Shown here in pieces: positions 42,926 through 51,951 of a DNA stretch of 64,000 nt. Origin of the DNA: JABGQS01 sp963666505 (GTDB lineage Bacteria; Bacillota; Clostridia; Christensenellales; SZUA-584). The stretch spans positions 1 through 64,000 of the forward strand of contig CAXXXL010000001.1 in NCBI GenBank assembly GCA_963666505.2. Reading direction: 5' to 3'. The notes beneath the pieces are model-generated. The model did not search any database. It was not told the DNA's origin and saw nothing but the letters and a program-made list of their open reading frames with translations. The stretch's first letter is position 1; every line of letters begins with the position of its first letter. A program made the position numbers and the translations under genes.

Positions 42926-43720
42926 CTATGCTGCATCGTCAAGCGATTCGTCCTCAACGGTATCAACATTTTCTGATTCTGAGTCCAGAGATTCCTCTTC
43001 AATCCCTTGTGTCTCTTCAGTGTTCTGTTTTAGCTGGTCTCCGCCGGCACAGAAATCACACGGATCAGTTTTGCCGTGCTCGAACGCTTCTTCAATAGTA
43101 CCTTCAAACAACGTTGTTGACCTCGACAATGTAAAACATTCCGGATCAAGGTGATATGATTTTCCGAACATCGTCCAATATACAGTGCCATCGAAATCGC
43201 CTTGTGCAGCAGCTTCTTCCTCTGCGGCAAGAACATCTGCTTCAGTGGGAGGATTGTAGTCAATGGAAGCGCCCACAGAACCCAAAACGAGAACGCCGGT
43301 AACAATCAACAAGATTTTTTTCAATTTTGGATCAAGGTTTTTAGCACCCGATAATAGTATAATTCCGAAAGGGATGAAAGCCAGCAGACAGGCTATGACG
43401 CCAAGCTGATTCCAAAAGAAACACACGGCTTTGCTGTCGGAAGTACAAGGGCTTATCCTGTTGGCCTTTTTCCAGAGAAGCGAGCCTATTATACAACAGG
43501 CAGCGTCAATACCAAGGGCAATCCACAACCAGGGAGTTATATAATTATACCTCAGCAATAAAATGGCAACTACTTCAAAGCCAATAGCTGCGACCCAGAG
43601 TATAATAGCAGGTATACGGAATTTCTTTGCGCCTTTTTTTCTGTTTTCTTTCCTTAGGGTAGATGTTTCCTTTTCAACGACTTCGCCGGTTTTGGCAGAA
43701 ACAATTTTTTTCTTTGCCAT
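42926..43720 (-). CDS. Four-helix membrane protein with Cys/His C-terminal motif
   Basis: A 264-residue protein. N-terminal KxGEVVEKE segment and a basic stretch are followed by four membrane helices (residues about 38-57, 63-82, 100-125, 133-150). An exposed domain follows (about 175-220) with YWTMFGKSYHLDPECFTLSR and KTDPCDFC. That Y.T..G..YH...C..L...PC..C pattern recurs in small bacterial surface and nuclease-associated domains and looks metal-binding. The end is acidic. It lies divergent from the clostripain-like gene. ATG 43720 follows a good AGGAGG-type site. Confidence 0.75.
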   Translation of the reverse strand: MAKKKIVSAKTGEVVEKETSTLRKENRKKGAKKFRIPAIILWVAAIGFEVVAILLLRYNYITPWLWIALGIDAACCIIGSLLWKKANRISPCTSDSKAVCFFWNQLGVIACLLAFIPFGIILLSGAKNLDPKLKKILLIVTGVLVLGSVGASIDYNPPTEADVLAAEEEAAAQGDFDGTVYWTMFGKSYHLDPECFTLSRSTTLFEGTIEEAFEHGKTDPCDFCAGGDQLKQNTEETQGIEEESLDSESENVDTVEDESLDDAA

Positions 43721-43898
43721 CTTTATTCCTCCTGATTGAAATTATTTGAATAGCAATTAATATTAATGACATTATAACAATTAACCAGTGCTATATCAAT
43801 TTATTAATTGTTAAGAATAATTTTATAAAGATTTAAAATTGAATACATTATTAACAGGTGCTATAATCAAAGAATAGTTGGAATTTTGGAGGCGTTTT

Positions 43899-46277
43899 AT
43901 GGATAGGAAAAACTCCAGTGGAAGAGAAAAAAGGTATACATCAGGCGGAGGCAATGCGTTTCGGCGTGGCAGCGGTACCGGTACGGGCCCGGTTGGTAAA
44001 AAAGATACGTACTCTGGAAGAAAACAAAGCGGTACTGGCAGCTCCTCAGGTTCCGGCAGCTCTTCCCAATCAGGTAGCCGTTCCGTATTGTCGGGTCTCT
44101 TCGGCTCATCCTCAGGGAAGAAATCAAGCGTGCTAAAAACGATAATCATTATATTGGTGATAGTTGTAGTTGGATACTTTATAATCCGCTCCTGCGGCAA
44201 TGACCAGGAATCTGCAGACAACCTTTCGGGGAACGACCTTTCTTCAAATGTTACTGAGAGCAGCAGTATACTTCCTTCTTTGGATGCTACATCGCCGTCT
44301 TTGAACTCGAGCGTTTCAACAGATGCAAGGGATAAGAGAACAAAGATTTTAGGCAACGGAGAAGATGTTTTTACAATAATGGTTTATATGTGCGGATCTG
44401 ACCTTGAATCGAAACACGGTATGGCGACAGCAGACTTGAAAGAGATGATAAACGCAGATATAAGCGAGAATGTCAACATAATTATAGAGACCGGTGGCGC
44501 AACAGACTGGAAGAACTCTACGGTAAGCAGCAGCACCAACCAGCGTTTTAAATTAGTGGAGGACGGGCTGATAACGCTTGAAGAGAATCTGGGCAGGAAA
44601 ACGATGACAGATTCAGGAACGCTGTCTGACTTTATTAAATATGCGAAACAAAATTTCCCTGCGAACAGATATGCGCTCATCTTTTGGGATCATGGAGCAG
44701 GTTCGCTTTCAGGTTATGGCTATGATGAGTTTGCGCCGGGCAACACCATGACGCTGAGCGAAATAAATACTGCATTGGATACTGCCGGGTGTACTTTCGA
44801 TTTTATAGGCTTTGATGCCTGCCTGATGGCGACGTTTGAAACAGCAATAACTCTGGAACGATATTCAGATTATATGATAGCGTCAGAAGAAATAGAACCC
44901 GGCATAGGGTGGTATTATACGGACTGGCTGACTGTGCTTTCTAAAGACACTTCAATGAGTACTCTCAACATAGGCAAGAACATAATTGACAGCTTTATAG
45001 AGGTATGCTACCAAAACTCTTCAAAAGACAAGACTACACTTTCAATGATTGATTTAGCTGAATTGAAAGGCACTGTGCCAAGCGCATTCAAAGAGTTCGC
45101 AGCGTCAACTTCAGAGCTGATAGACAGCGACCAATATAAGATAGTATCGGACGCAAGGAGCGGAGCCAAGAGCTTTGGCGTTCCGTCAGTTGACAACCAG
45201 GTTGACCTTATTCATTTTGCCAGCAGCATCGGTACGCAAGAAGCGGCAGAGCTTGTAAGTACGCTGTCTGAATGTATTAAGTATAATAGGACATCAAGCA
45301 ATATCAGTAACTCATACGGCCTTTCAATTTATTTCCCATATGGGAAGCTTCAGACCCTGACACCTATGCTGTTAACCTATGAAGATATAGGGTTTGATGA
45401 AGAATACGGCGACTGTATAAAGAGTTTTGCTAATCTTGAAGCGGGAGGGCAGATTGTATCAAGCGGCTCATCTAGCCCGTTCAATTCTTTGCTTGACCAG
45501 TTCACCGGCAGTACCGGAACAGATATGATTTCCGGTCTTCTCGATAATTTCCTTGGCGGAGGCGACTATTCAAGCCTCATAGGCGACGTAGCGGGCAGTG
45601 CTCTGTCCGGCTGGCTTGATCCGGATAAAATCAAAGCGAACCAGTCCTATTATGAGGAGAATTATCTTGACAGCTCTGATTTAATGTTTGAAGACAAAGA
45701 CGGCACATTGGTGCTTTCACTAACAGATGACCAATGGGATATTATTCAGAATCTACAGCTCAATGTATTTCTTGATGACGGCGAAGGCTACATCGACCTT
45801 GGGCTTGATAATGTATACGAATTTGACGACGATGGTGACCTCGTTATGGATTTTGACGGCACATGGATAGCCTTGAACGGCCAGATAGTGAGCTATTATT
45901 TTGTATCTGAAGACAGTGATACAATAACCGGACGTGTCCCAGCTATGCTTAACGGCCAGCTGGTAGATATAATTCTTGTGTTCGATGATGAAGACCCGTA
46001 CGGTAAAGTTATCGGTGCCAAAATGGTTTATGAGGAAACAGACATAGCTGCAAAAGGACTTATAGAGTTAAAGGACGGTGACGTTATAGACTTCTTATGT
46101 GACTATTATTCCTATGATGAAAAATATACAGACAGCTATTACCTTGGCAATCAGATGATTATAGACGGAGAAATAATGATAAGCAATGTTCCTCTTGGGG
46201 AATACAGTGTGAAAGCCTCTTATATGCTTAAGGATATATATAACAATAATTACTGGACAGAATCAATAGATTTTTGA
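43899..46277 (+). CDS. Clostripain-family (C11) cysteine peptidase, membrane-anchored
   Basis: A 792-residue protein: a disordered Gly/Ser/Arg-rich N-terminus (about 1-80), a membrane segment (about 84-105, TIIIILVIVVVGYFIIRSC), a Ser-rich linker, then the C11 domain (about 150-530). Catalytic His lies in ALIFWDHGAGS and Cys in FDFIGFDACLMATFE. The last 220 residues (DDDGDLVMDFDGTWIALNGQ) form an extra beta-rich acidic domain. C11 peptidases cut after Arg or Lys. ATG 43899 follows TTGGAGG; an in-frame TTG at 43878 overlaps that site. A terminator follows. Confidence 0.92.
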   Translation: MDRKNSSGREKRYTSGGGNAFRRGSGTGTGPVGKKDTYSGRKQSGTGSSSGSGSSSQSGSRSVLSGLFGSSSGKKSSVLKTIIIILVIVVVGYFIIRSCGNDQESADNLSGNDLSSNVTESSSILPSLDATSPSLNSSVSTDARDKRTKILGNGEDVFTIMVYMCGSDLESKHGMATADLKEMINADISENVNIIIETGGATDWKNSTVSSSTNQRFKLVEDGLITLEENLGRKTMTDSGTLSDFIKYAKQNFPANRYALIFWDHGAGSLSGYGYDEFAPGNTMTLSEINTALDTAGCTFDFIGFDACLMATFETAITLERYSDYMIASEEIEPGIGWYYTDWLTVLSKDTSMSTLNIGKNIIDSFIEVCYQNSSKDKTTLSMIDLAELKGTVPSAFKEFAASTSELIDSDQYKIVSDARSGAKSFGVPSVDNQVDLIHFASSIGTQEAAELVSTLSECIKYNRTSSNISNSYGLSIYFPYGKLQTLTPMLLTYEDIGFDEEYGDCIKSFANLEAGGQIVSSGSSSPFNSLLDQFTGSTGTDMISGLLDNFLGGGDYSSLIGDVAGSALSGWLDPDKIKANQSYYEENYLDSSDLMFEDKDGTLVLSLTDDQWDIIQNLQLNVFLDDGEGYIDLGLDNVYEFDDDGDLVMDFDGTWIALNGQIVSYYFVSEDSDTITGRVPAMLNGQLVDIILVFDDEDPYGKVIGAKMVYEETDIAAKGLIELKDGDVIDFLCDYYSYDEKYTDSYYLGNQMIIDGEIMISNVPLGEYSVKASYMLKDIYNNNYWTESIDF

Positions 46278-46287
46278 TATGAGAAAA

Positions 46288-46340
46288 TCGTTCGTTTAAT
46301 CACTATGCAAATTTTTAGATAATAAACGAACGGTTTTTTA
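46288..46340 (+). terminator. Rho-independent terminator after the clostripain-like gene
   Basis: CGTTCGTTTA pairs with TAAACGAACG around a 24-nt loop, followed by GTTTTTTAG. Confidence 0.8.
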
Positions 46341-46360
46341 GTGCTTCGGATTTACCGGGG

Positions 46361-46564
46361 CTATTCCTGTACGATAAATGATATTTTTACATTTGCACGG
46401 TATGCGGTAATTTTGTTACCGGTTACCACAGCCTGCAAATTTTCCGCATATACAGCCTTAATATTTTTCACAGTCTTTGCGGCTTCCATCACAGCTTGCT
46501 GAGCAGCGTCCTCCCAGCTTTTTTCTGAGTCGGCCAGCAGTTCAATAACTTTTACAACAGACAT
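46361..46564 (-). CDS. Dodecin
   Basis: A 67-residue flavin-storage protein of the dodecin family, which forms hollow dodecamers binding riboflavin, FMN or similar. Motifs are VVKVIELLADSEKSWEDAAQ and ITAYRANVKISFIV. Full length. ATG 46564 has AAAGGAG upstream on the minus strand. Confidence 0.93.
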   Translation of the reverse strand: MSVVKVIELLADSEKSWEDAAQQAVMEAAKTVKNIKAVYAENLQAVVTGNKITAYRANVKISFIVQE

Positions 46565-46671
46565 GATTTTCTCCTTTCATATAAAACTATACTTTGAATA
46601 ACAAAGCATAAACCAACACAGCTATATAATAGCCGTACTTATAATTATCTTAGTTCTTCTACTAAATTAGA

Positions 46672-47043
46672 CTATTCAGCGTATTCAATTAAAGAATCGG
46701 CGGAATTTTTTATAACGCTTTCGATTCCGTTTATACAACTGCTTTTAGATTTATATCCTTCAGATGAAGCAATGATCTGGCCGTTTCTTGCTTTCAACCT
46801 GAATCTGATATCACCAGCCTTATCGGCATAAACCTCAAATTTAGGATTCTTTTTAATCTTGAATCCCTCTTCAGTTTGGTCTTCCATATTTGCGGCAGAA
46901 GCATTTTTAACGACACTTGATATCCCGTTTATGCATGAAGCTTTTTTCTTATATACTTCTGAGTTTGCGATGATTTCGCCGTTTGCTGCTTTTAAATCGA
47001 ATCTGTACCCTGTTTTGGTTTTTTTAACAACGAATTTGCCCAT
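46672..47043 (-). CDS. YegP-like DUF1508 protein, two repeats
   Basis: A 123-residue protein made of two DUF1508 units: GYRFDLKAANGEIIANSEVY with ASCINGISSV, and IRFRLKARNGQIIASSEGY with SSCINGIESV. This is the typical YegP-like arrangement (small beta-sheet units; function unknown). ATG 47043 follows GAAAGAGG on the minus strand. Confidence 0.92.
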   Translation of the reverse strand: MGKFVVKKTKTGYRFDLKAANGEIIANSEVYKKKASCINGISSVVKNASAANMEDQTEEGFKIKKNPKFEVYADKAGDIRFRLKARNGQIIASSEGYKSKSSCINGIESVIKNSADSLIEYAE

Positions 47044-47284
47044 AACTAACCTCTTTCATGAAAATATAATTTGGATTTTGATAAAGTTTATTATGTGGAG
47101 ATTGAAATATATGCGAATCAAAGCCCATATATAAAATATATCACTTCACTGAAGGTATTTCAAAAGCTATTTATACAGAGAATTAAATAAGAACTAAATT
47201 ATTCAATTATACTTAATAGGATAATGCAAAACAAACTGATCTCGTATATAATATTGTAAAGTAATATTGTGAGGAATTAAAATT

Positions 47285-47728
47285 TTGGATAGAAAATTAC
47301 AAAAAAGAAATTACAGCTTGTTAATAGATGCCGTTAAGGCATGGGCTGACGTATACAGGCCTCTGAGTGAGTTTTATGAATATGCAGTATTCGTATATAG
47401 AAAGAAAAATAACGGGGATTTATATTTGGGAAGAACAATAAAAGGTATGAAAGATATAAAAAAATTACGAGCTAATGTTGTAATGGCTTTTATATTCCTT
47501 TACTTAATAGAATCACTAAAAGAGTTTTTAATCTCACGTTCTTCCGTCGAAGCATTTATCCATACACATCCAGAACCGGATGATGGATATACAAATAAGA
47601 ATTTCTCAAAAGAGGATTTGTTTACTTTGAAAATGCGAAGGATAAAAGCTATTTATCTTGTGCCATTTGAGAATAAGGAAATCTATGAGAAAACCTTAAA
47701 TTCATTATGTGCATCTGAGGGGAATTAG
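47285..47728 (+). CDS. JAB/DUF4329-like predicted metallo-isopeptidase-fold protein
   Basis: A 147-residue protein. Residues about 95-140 read EAFIHTHPEPDDGYTNKNFS followed by KEDL, the HxHP...S..D zinc-binding pattern of JAB/DUF4329-type domains (deubiquitinase-fold peptidases, also found at the ends of bacterial toxins). The N-terminus is short and helical with no signal peptide. TTG 47285 is the start, after GAGGAATTAAAATT. It stands alone; no immunity gene is obvious nearby. Confidence 0.65.
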   Translation: MDRKLQKRNYSLLIDAVKAWADVYRPLSEFYEYAVFVYRKKNNGDLYLGRTIKGMKDIKKLRANVVMAFIFLYLIESLKEFLISRSSVEAFIHTHPEPDDGYTNKNFSKEDLFTLKMRRIKAIYLVPFENKEIYEKTLNSLCASEGN

Positions 47729-47806
47729 CATTTGTAAATGAAATAAAGAATTAACACATATATAGTCATCTTTCAGATCATGTTGAAGAAAAATGGGGAG
47801 GCGGTT

Positions 47807-48670
47807 ATGAAGATTTACAAAGTTGATGGAAGCAGTGAAATACATCTGGAAGCTGTTCCCACAGAGGTCAAGCACACAGAAAATAAGGGCGAGATAAAAA
47901 AGCAGTTAAAAACCAAAATTAAACAGATGGCTGAGCTGCAAAACATGATGTTTGCCCAGGACAAACAGGCTCTACTGCTTGTGTTCCAGGCGATGGACGC
48001 AGCGGGCAAAGACAGCATGATAAGACGTGTTATGACGGGCTTGAACCCGCAGGGGACCCAGGTGTTCAGCTTCAGGCAGCCTTCGCAGGAGGAACTGGAC
48101 CACGATTACCTATGGAAAGCGCATAAAAGCCTTCCTGAAAGAGGCCGAATAGGGATATTCAACCGCTCATACTATGAAGAGGTCCTTGTAGTGCGTGTAC
48201 ACGATCTGGTTAAGGAACGGCGAATTCCTGAAGAGTTGATAACGGATGATATATGGGAGCGTCGTTTCGGGCATATCAGAGACTTCGAGAAATATATGGG
48301 CGATAATGGGATAGCGATACTCAAATTCTTCCTGCATATAAGCAAGGAAGAACAGATGCGGCGGTTCAAAGCCCGAATTGATAATAACGCAAAAAACTGG
48401 AAGTTTTCCTCATCAGACCTAAAAGAGCGCACATACTGGGACAGATATCAAAACTGCTATGAGGATGCGATAAACAACACAAGCACTGTCGCTGCACCCT
48501 GGTATATTATACCTTCGGACAATAAGTGGTACGCACGGCTAATGGTCAGTGAGATAATCACTACACGGATGAAGCAGATGGATCTTAAGTATCCGGAGTT
48601 GAGTGCGCAGCAGCTTGAGCATATAAGTGAATGCCGCATACAATTAAAGGATGAATGTAAAGGTCTATAA
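47807..48670 (+). CDS. Polyphosphate kinase 2 family protein
   Basis: A 287-residue enzyme of the PPK2 family, transferring phosphate between polyphosphate and nucleotides. Walker A is MDAAGKDSMI; the lid and Walker B region read IGIFNRSYYEEVLVVRVHD. The C-terminal helical part (KFFLHISKEEQMRRFKAR, APWYIIPSDNKWYARLMV) is also typical. The length and layout fit the single-domain PPK2 class that acts on NMP or NDP. ATG 47807 follows GGGGAGGCGG. Its TAA overlaps the next gene's ATG (TAATG). Confidence 0.93.
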   Translation: MKIYKVDGSSEIHLEAVPTEVKHTENKGEIKKQLKTKIKQMAELQNMMFAQDKQALLLVFQAMDAAGKDSMIRRVMTGLNPQGTQVFSFRQPSQEELDHDYLWKAHKSLPERGRIGIFNRSYYEEVLVVRVHDLVKERRIPEELITDDIWERRFGHIRDFEKYMGDNGIAILKFFLHISKEEQMRRFKARIDNNAKNWKFSSSDLKERTYWDRYQNCYEDAINNTSTVAAPWYIIPSDNKWYARLMVSEIITTRMKQMDLKYPELSAQQLEHISECRIQLKDECKGL

Positions 48671-49314
48671 TGATTAAAATGACAATACGCACAGGTTCTT
48701 TTTTAATAGTAATAATCAGTTTTATGATATTGATAGCTGGATGCGGCGATATAATTGATATTGCGCAGCAGCTTGACGAGCAAATAGAAGATATCACGCC
48801 TTCAGACACGCCGCTTAATACAGTGTCACACCAGAAAAATGAGCTGATGCCGACATTTCCTGCCTCAGATGACCCTGAACTAGGTTTGTTTATCGATGGT
48901 ATAGGCCCAGCCAGGCTTGTACAATGCTTCGATGGTGATACGGCGTCCTTTCTTATAGACAACGAAGTCTACAAAGTGAGGTTTCTTGCTATTGATACTC
49001 CTGAAATTCACTCGCCGTATACGGAGAAACAGCCGTGGTCAGAGGAAGCAAAGGCGTATACATTGGCTCATCTTAGTGAAGCAAACGAGATTGTATTGGA
49101 ACTTGATCAGGAAAGTGATATTACAGATGACTATGGACGGCTGCTTGCATGGATCTGGACAGATGGAGAGCTTCTTAATGCTGCTCTTGTCAGAGATGGC
49201 TATGCTCAGGTAAGATATCTATATGATGATTACAAATATACAGAAGTATTGCTGGTACTGGAACAAGAAGCTATAGATTCAAAGCTTGGAATATGGGCAA
49301 GCAAACTGAACTAG
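48670..49314 (+). CDS. Lipoprotein thermonuclease (SNase)
   Basis: A 214-residue staphylococcal-nuclease homologue. Signal peptide with lipobox LIAGC (Cys about residue 25), Ser/Thr/Pro spacer, then the SNase domain (about 78-212). Active-site pieces are FDGDTASFLI, VRFLAIDTPEI (catalytic Arg, Asp), and DDYGRLLAWIW (second Arg). It would be an outer-face nuclease using calcium. It overlaps the kinase stop, so translation is coupled, although no functional link between the two is known. Confidence 0.92.
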   Translation: MIKMTIRTGSFLIVIISFMILIAGCGDIIDIAQQLDEQIEDITPSDTPLNTVSHQKNELMPTFPASDDPELGLFIDGIGPARLVQCFDGDTASFLIDNEVYKVRFLAIDTPEIHSPYTEKQPWSEEAKAYTLAHLSEANEIVLELDQESDITDDYGRLLAWIWTDGELLNAALVRDGYAQVRYLYDDYKYTEVLLVLEQEAIDSKLGIWASKLN

Positions 49315-49705
49315 ATAAAAACGATTAATTATATTCATTAATTAAATCTTATTTTTAATTTCGCTAGTCATTGATATCATCGAAAGTTCCAACTTTTCAT
49401 TGAAAATATCAAAGATAAAAATACTAATAATAAGTGCATAGTGCTAGATAGTGAGATTTATCTTAGGTGCCAAATGTGTGCCACCCGGACAGACTTAGGC
49501 AGGGCTAGGCAGTCTTAGACAGTCAGACCGAAAATGCGGTAAAAAATAAAGGGTTTTATTGGAACACATATTTGATTAAATTGGGCTAAAATAGTTTAGA
49601 TATAGCCATACTTGGAGATTAAACCCATATATATTCCATTTAAACTCCATTAATGCAAATAAATAGCCATTACTCTTGTATACGTAATGACTAGTTTTGT
49701 GTACT
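49315..49705. other. Non-coding attachment region downstream of tRNA-Pro
   Basis: No gene seen. Contains attachment-like repeat copy 3 (49466-49504). From 49466 to the tRNA the sequence parallels 4161-4400, with shared blocks such as TCCATTAATGCAAATAAATA then GCCATTACT. Confidence 0.6.
49466..49504. repeat. Attachment-like repeat, copy 3
   Basis: GGTGCCAAATGTGTGCCACC, then CGGACAGACTTAGGCAGGG. It matches copies at 3061 and 4161 and lies at the same distance from the tRNA 3' end as copy 2. Confidence 0.75.
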
Positions 49706-49782
49706 TGGTCGGGATGACAGGATTTGAACCTGCGACCACTTGACCCCCAGTCAAGTGCGCTACCAAACTGCGCTACATCCCG
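49706..49782 (-). tRNA. tRNA-Pro (anticodon GGG)
   Basis: A full 77-nt cloverleaf on the minus strand: acceptor CGGGATG/CATCCCG, D arm GCGC...GCGC, anticodon stem CTTGA/TCAAG with loop CTGGGGG (anticodon GGG), T arm with GTTCAAATC, and encoded CCA. It reads proline codons CCC/CCU. Its 3' 53 nt recur at 4401-4453, marking it as an integration target. Confidence 0.95.
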
Positions 49783-49875
49783 ATATAGTTTTATTATTAT
49801 CACTTGCCGAACTGAAATAAGAACCGACAATAATTATATTCGCAAAGCACGCCTTCGTCAATAGATTTGTCTATT

Positions 49876-50511
49876 TTAACTGCCGAGCATATTACGCAGC
49901 CATTTTTGATCAACCACAACAAAATTGTCGTGCACTTCTTCCGGAAGAATCGGAGCGAATTCAGCCGCAGTGTTCTTGTATATTTCAGCCGGAACTGCCT
50001 GTTCAAAATCATCGTCTTCAAGAAACACTCCGAAAAAAAGGCTGCTGTTTTCATCCGTGTTCTCAAAAATCATGTCGTACACTTCTTTACCGCCGTCCTG
50101 GATGTGCATGTTTATATAAAGAAGCTTAACGGCCTCAACCACCCGGTCGTCAAGCCCGGCTTCGAAAATCCGTATCTTTTCTACGAACCCGGAAAAGCTG
50201 GACGCTATTCTGAGTATGCTTGAGTCGGTATCGTATTCGCTGCTTGTTTTTATAAGTGTAGGCACCTTGTAAGAGCGCTTATTAAACCCCGGCACCAGAT
50301 ATACCATAAACCCCTTTGCATTGTCGTAATATAGAAAAGGCGAGTTGATAAAAAAACGCTCGGTGCACTTCGGGCACTGCCACTCAAAGAATTCTCCACC
50401 CAGAATCGAGCGCTTTGTCGGCTCATCAAGGCTTCCGGCGCATACACGGCCGATTATCTGTTTTTCTCCTTTTGCTCCGCAGGCGGGGCACGTCATCTCA
50501 AGCTTTTTCAT
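49876..50511 (-). CDS. CpXC-domain protein
   Basis: A 211-residue protein of the CpXC family, predicted to bind zinc through CPACGAKG and CPKCTERF. The central part (FMVYLVPGFNKRSYKV, RIASSFSGFVEKIRIFEAGLDD) matches the family; function unknown. ATG 50511 has AGGAGGAATATG upstream on the minus strand. It ends the leftward pair begun by the CapA-like gene, 7 bp apart. Confidence 0.88.
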   Translation of the reverse strand: MKKLEMTCPACGAKGEKQIIGRVCAGSLDEPTKRSILGGEFFEWQCPKCTERFFINSPFLYYDNAKGFMVYLVPGFNKRSYKVPTLIKTSSEYDTDSSILRIASSFSGFVEKIRIFEAGLDDRVVEAVKLLYINMHIQDGGKEVYDMIFENTDENSSLFFGVFLEDDDFEQAVPAEIYKNTAAEFAPILPEEVHDNFVVVDQKWLRNMLGS

Positions 50512-50518
50512 ATTCCTC

Positions 50519-51790
50519 CTATATAGGGGCGGCTACGGTTTCGCCCAGCACGTCAATAGTGCGGCTTCTTGATTTCTCAAGGCTGGATGCATACGGGCTG
50601 GTCTCAATGTATTCGGGGGTTGCGGGCAGAATCACATAGTCTCCTTCGCTTGTGGCTCTGCACAGTGTCGGGATATACGTTAGCTCCTTTATATTCACCG
50701 CACCGTCCGCATAGCTTTTTTCCAGCACCAGATTGACAATAACACTGTCTTTGTTTATGGTGCGCCCCATGCTGGAAATAAAGTTGCCCATAGAGTATAT
50801 TACCGGAACGGAGCCTCTTTGTGTTTCAACAGTGTCAAATGTCTGGGTGCAGTGGGCGTGAGAACCGAAAATTATATCTGCACCGGCATCGGCGATAAAC
50901 TGAGCCATCTTTTTCTGCCTGCTTGTAACTTTATGCGTGTTTGAGTTGCCCCAGTGTATATATACCATTACGAACTCTGCGCCAGCCTGTTTTGCAGCCT
51001 CGATATCAACGGTCAGAAGCTCTTCGTTGTACCTGTCCAACATATATGCTTCGCTGCTGCCGGGTTTTTTGTTGGAGATATCAGTATAGGATACCACGCC
51101 GACCTTGATACCGTTCCTGTTTACTACAAGCGGAACCTTGTCCTGCGCAAGCGCATAAGAACCGGTGTGATACATGCCATATTCGTCAAGTTTGCTCATA
51201 GTTTCAATTATACCTTCACTGCCTCGGTCAAAGGCGTGGTTGTTTGCTGTTACCAGCACATCAAAACCGCAATCTGCTACTGCGCGCAGGTAAGACTCGG
51301 GAGCATTTAGTCTTGGGTTTTCCGCCCTGACAGACGTCGTGTACGGCTCAGAGCCGTCGGAGGGTGTAATGGTTTTTTCCGTATAACTATTTGCTTTGGT
51401 ATACGGGAAACTCTCGGCAATCAGTGTTTCAAAGTTGCCTATCGTTAAATCAGCGCTGCTCAGTATAGGCTCTACCTGCGCAAAGCACTCGTCGAATACA
51501 TACTTGCCAGCACTGTGTGCGCTGGTAAGCTGCCCGTAAAGGCACATAAGGTCTCCCACTGCCGCAATGTTCAAAGTCGTTGTCGGAGGAAGCGTCGGGT
51601 CGGGTGTCGGCTCCGGCTCTGCCCAGGGGATAAGAGACACAGAAGGTGTCTGCACCGGCTCGGGCGTTTTTGTAACTTCGGGAACTTCCTCTTCAATATC
51701 TGCCGCCATAAAAACGGTATTCATTTGGGGGCTTAAAAGCATTAAAACGGCTGCAACAATGCATATCAGCGCAAAAAGGGCGTTTTTCAT
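50519..51790 (-). CDS. CapA-family metallophosphatase-fold protein
   Basis: A 423-residue secreted or membrane-anchored protein: N-terminal hydrophobic segment, Pro/Thr/Glu linker (about 35-70), then the CapA domain with AAVGDLMCLYGQ, TIGNFETLI, VTANNHAFDRG, VYIHWGN and IIFGSHAHCTQ. CapA (PgsA) proteins act in poly-gamma-glutamate synthesis or other wall-linked tasks; the metal site is intact. No PgsB or PgsC genes are nearby, so polymer synthesis is doubtful. ATG 51790 follows GAGG on the minus strand. It is divergent from the S9 peptidase. Confidence 0.9.
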   Translation of the reverse strand: MKNALFALICIVAAVLMLLSPQMNTVFMAADIEEEVPEVTKTPEPVQTPSVSLIPWAEPEPTPDPTLPPTTTLNIAAVGDLMCLYGQLTSAHSAGKYVFDECFAQVEPILSSADLTIGNFETLIAESFPYTKANSYTEKTITPSDGSEPYTTSVRAENPRLNAPESYLRAVADCGFDVLVTANNHAFDRGSEGIIETMSKLDEYGMYHTGSYALAQDKVPLVVNRNGIKVGVVSYTDISNKKPGSSEAYMLDRYNEELLTVDIEAAKQAGAEFVMVYIHWGNSNTHKVTSRQKKMAQFIADAGADIIFGSHAHCTQTFDTVETQRGSVPVIYSMGNFISSMGRTINKDSVIVNLVLEKSYADGAVNIKELTYIPTLCRATSEGDYVILPATPEYIETSPYASSLEKSRSRTIDVLGETVAAPI

Positions 51791-51908
51791 TCGTATGACC
51801 TCATATAAAATTGCGTACTGGTTGATTATATCATGCAGAGCAGTATTCTTAAAGTGGTTTATACCATTTTTAAAGCAGACAAAAAGTGTATGTACCGTCC
51901 TTGAAATA

Positions 51909-51917
51909 TGGTATAAT
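51909..51917 (+). promoter_or_regulatory. Extended -10 promoter of the S9 peptidase
   Basis: TGGTATAAT 35 bp before the ATG, in the gap between divergent genes. No good -35 box, which extended -10 promoters can lack. Confidence 0.5.
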
Positions 51918-51951
51918 AACAGGTAATATGCGTTTGAAAAGAGGTACAGCA

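Noticed and set aside
50519..51790. A poly-gamma-glutamate synthesis locus
   Set aside because: Only the CapA-like protein is present; the ligase and membrane genes (CapB/CapC type) are not in the neighbourhood.
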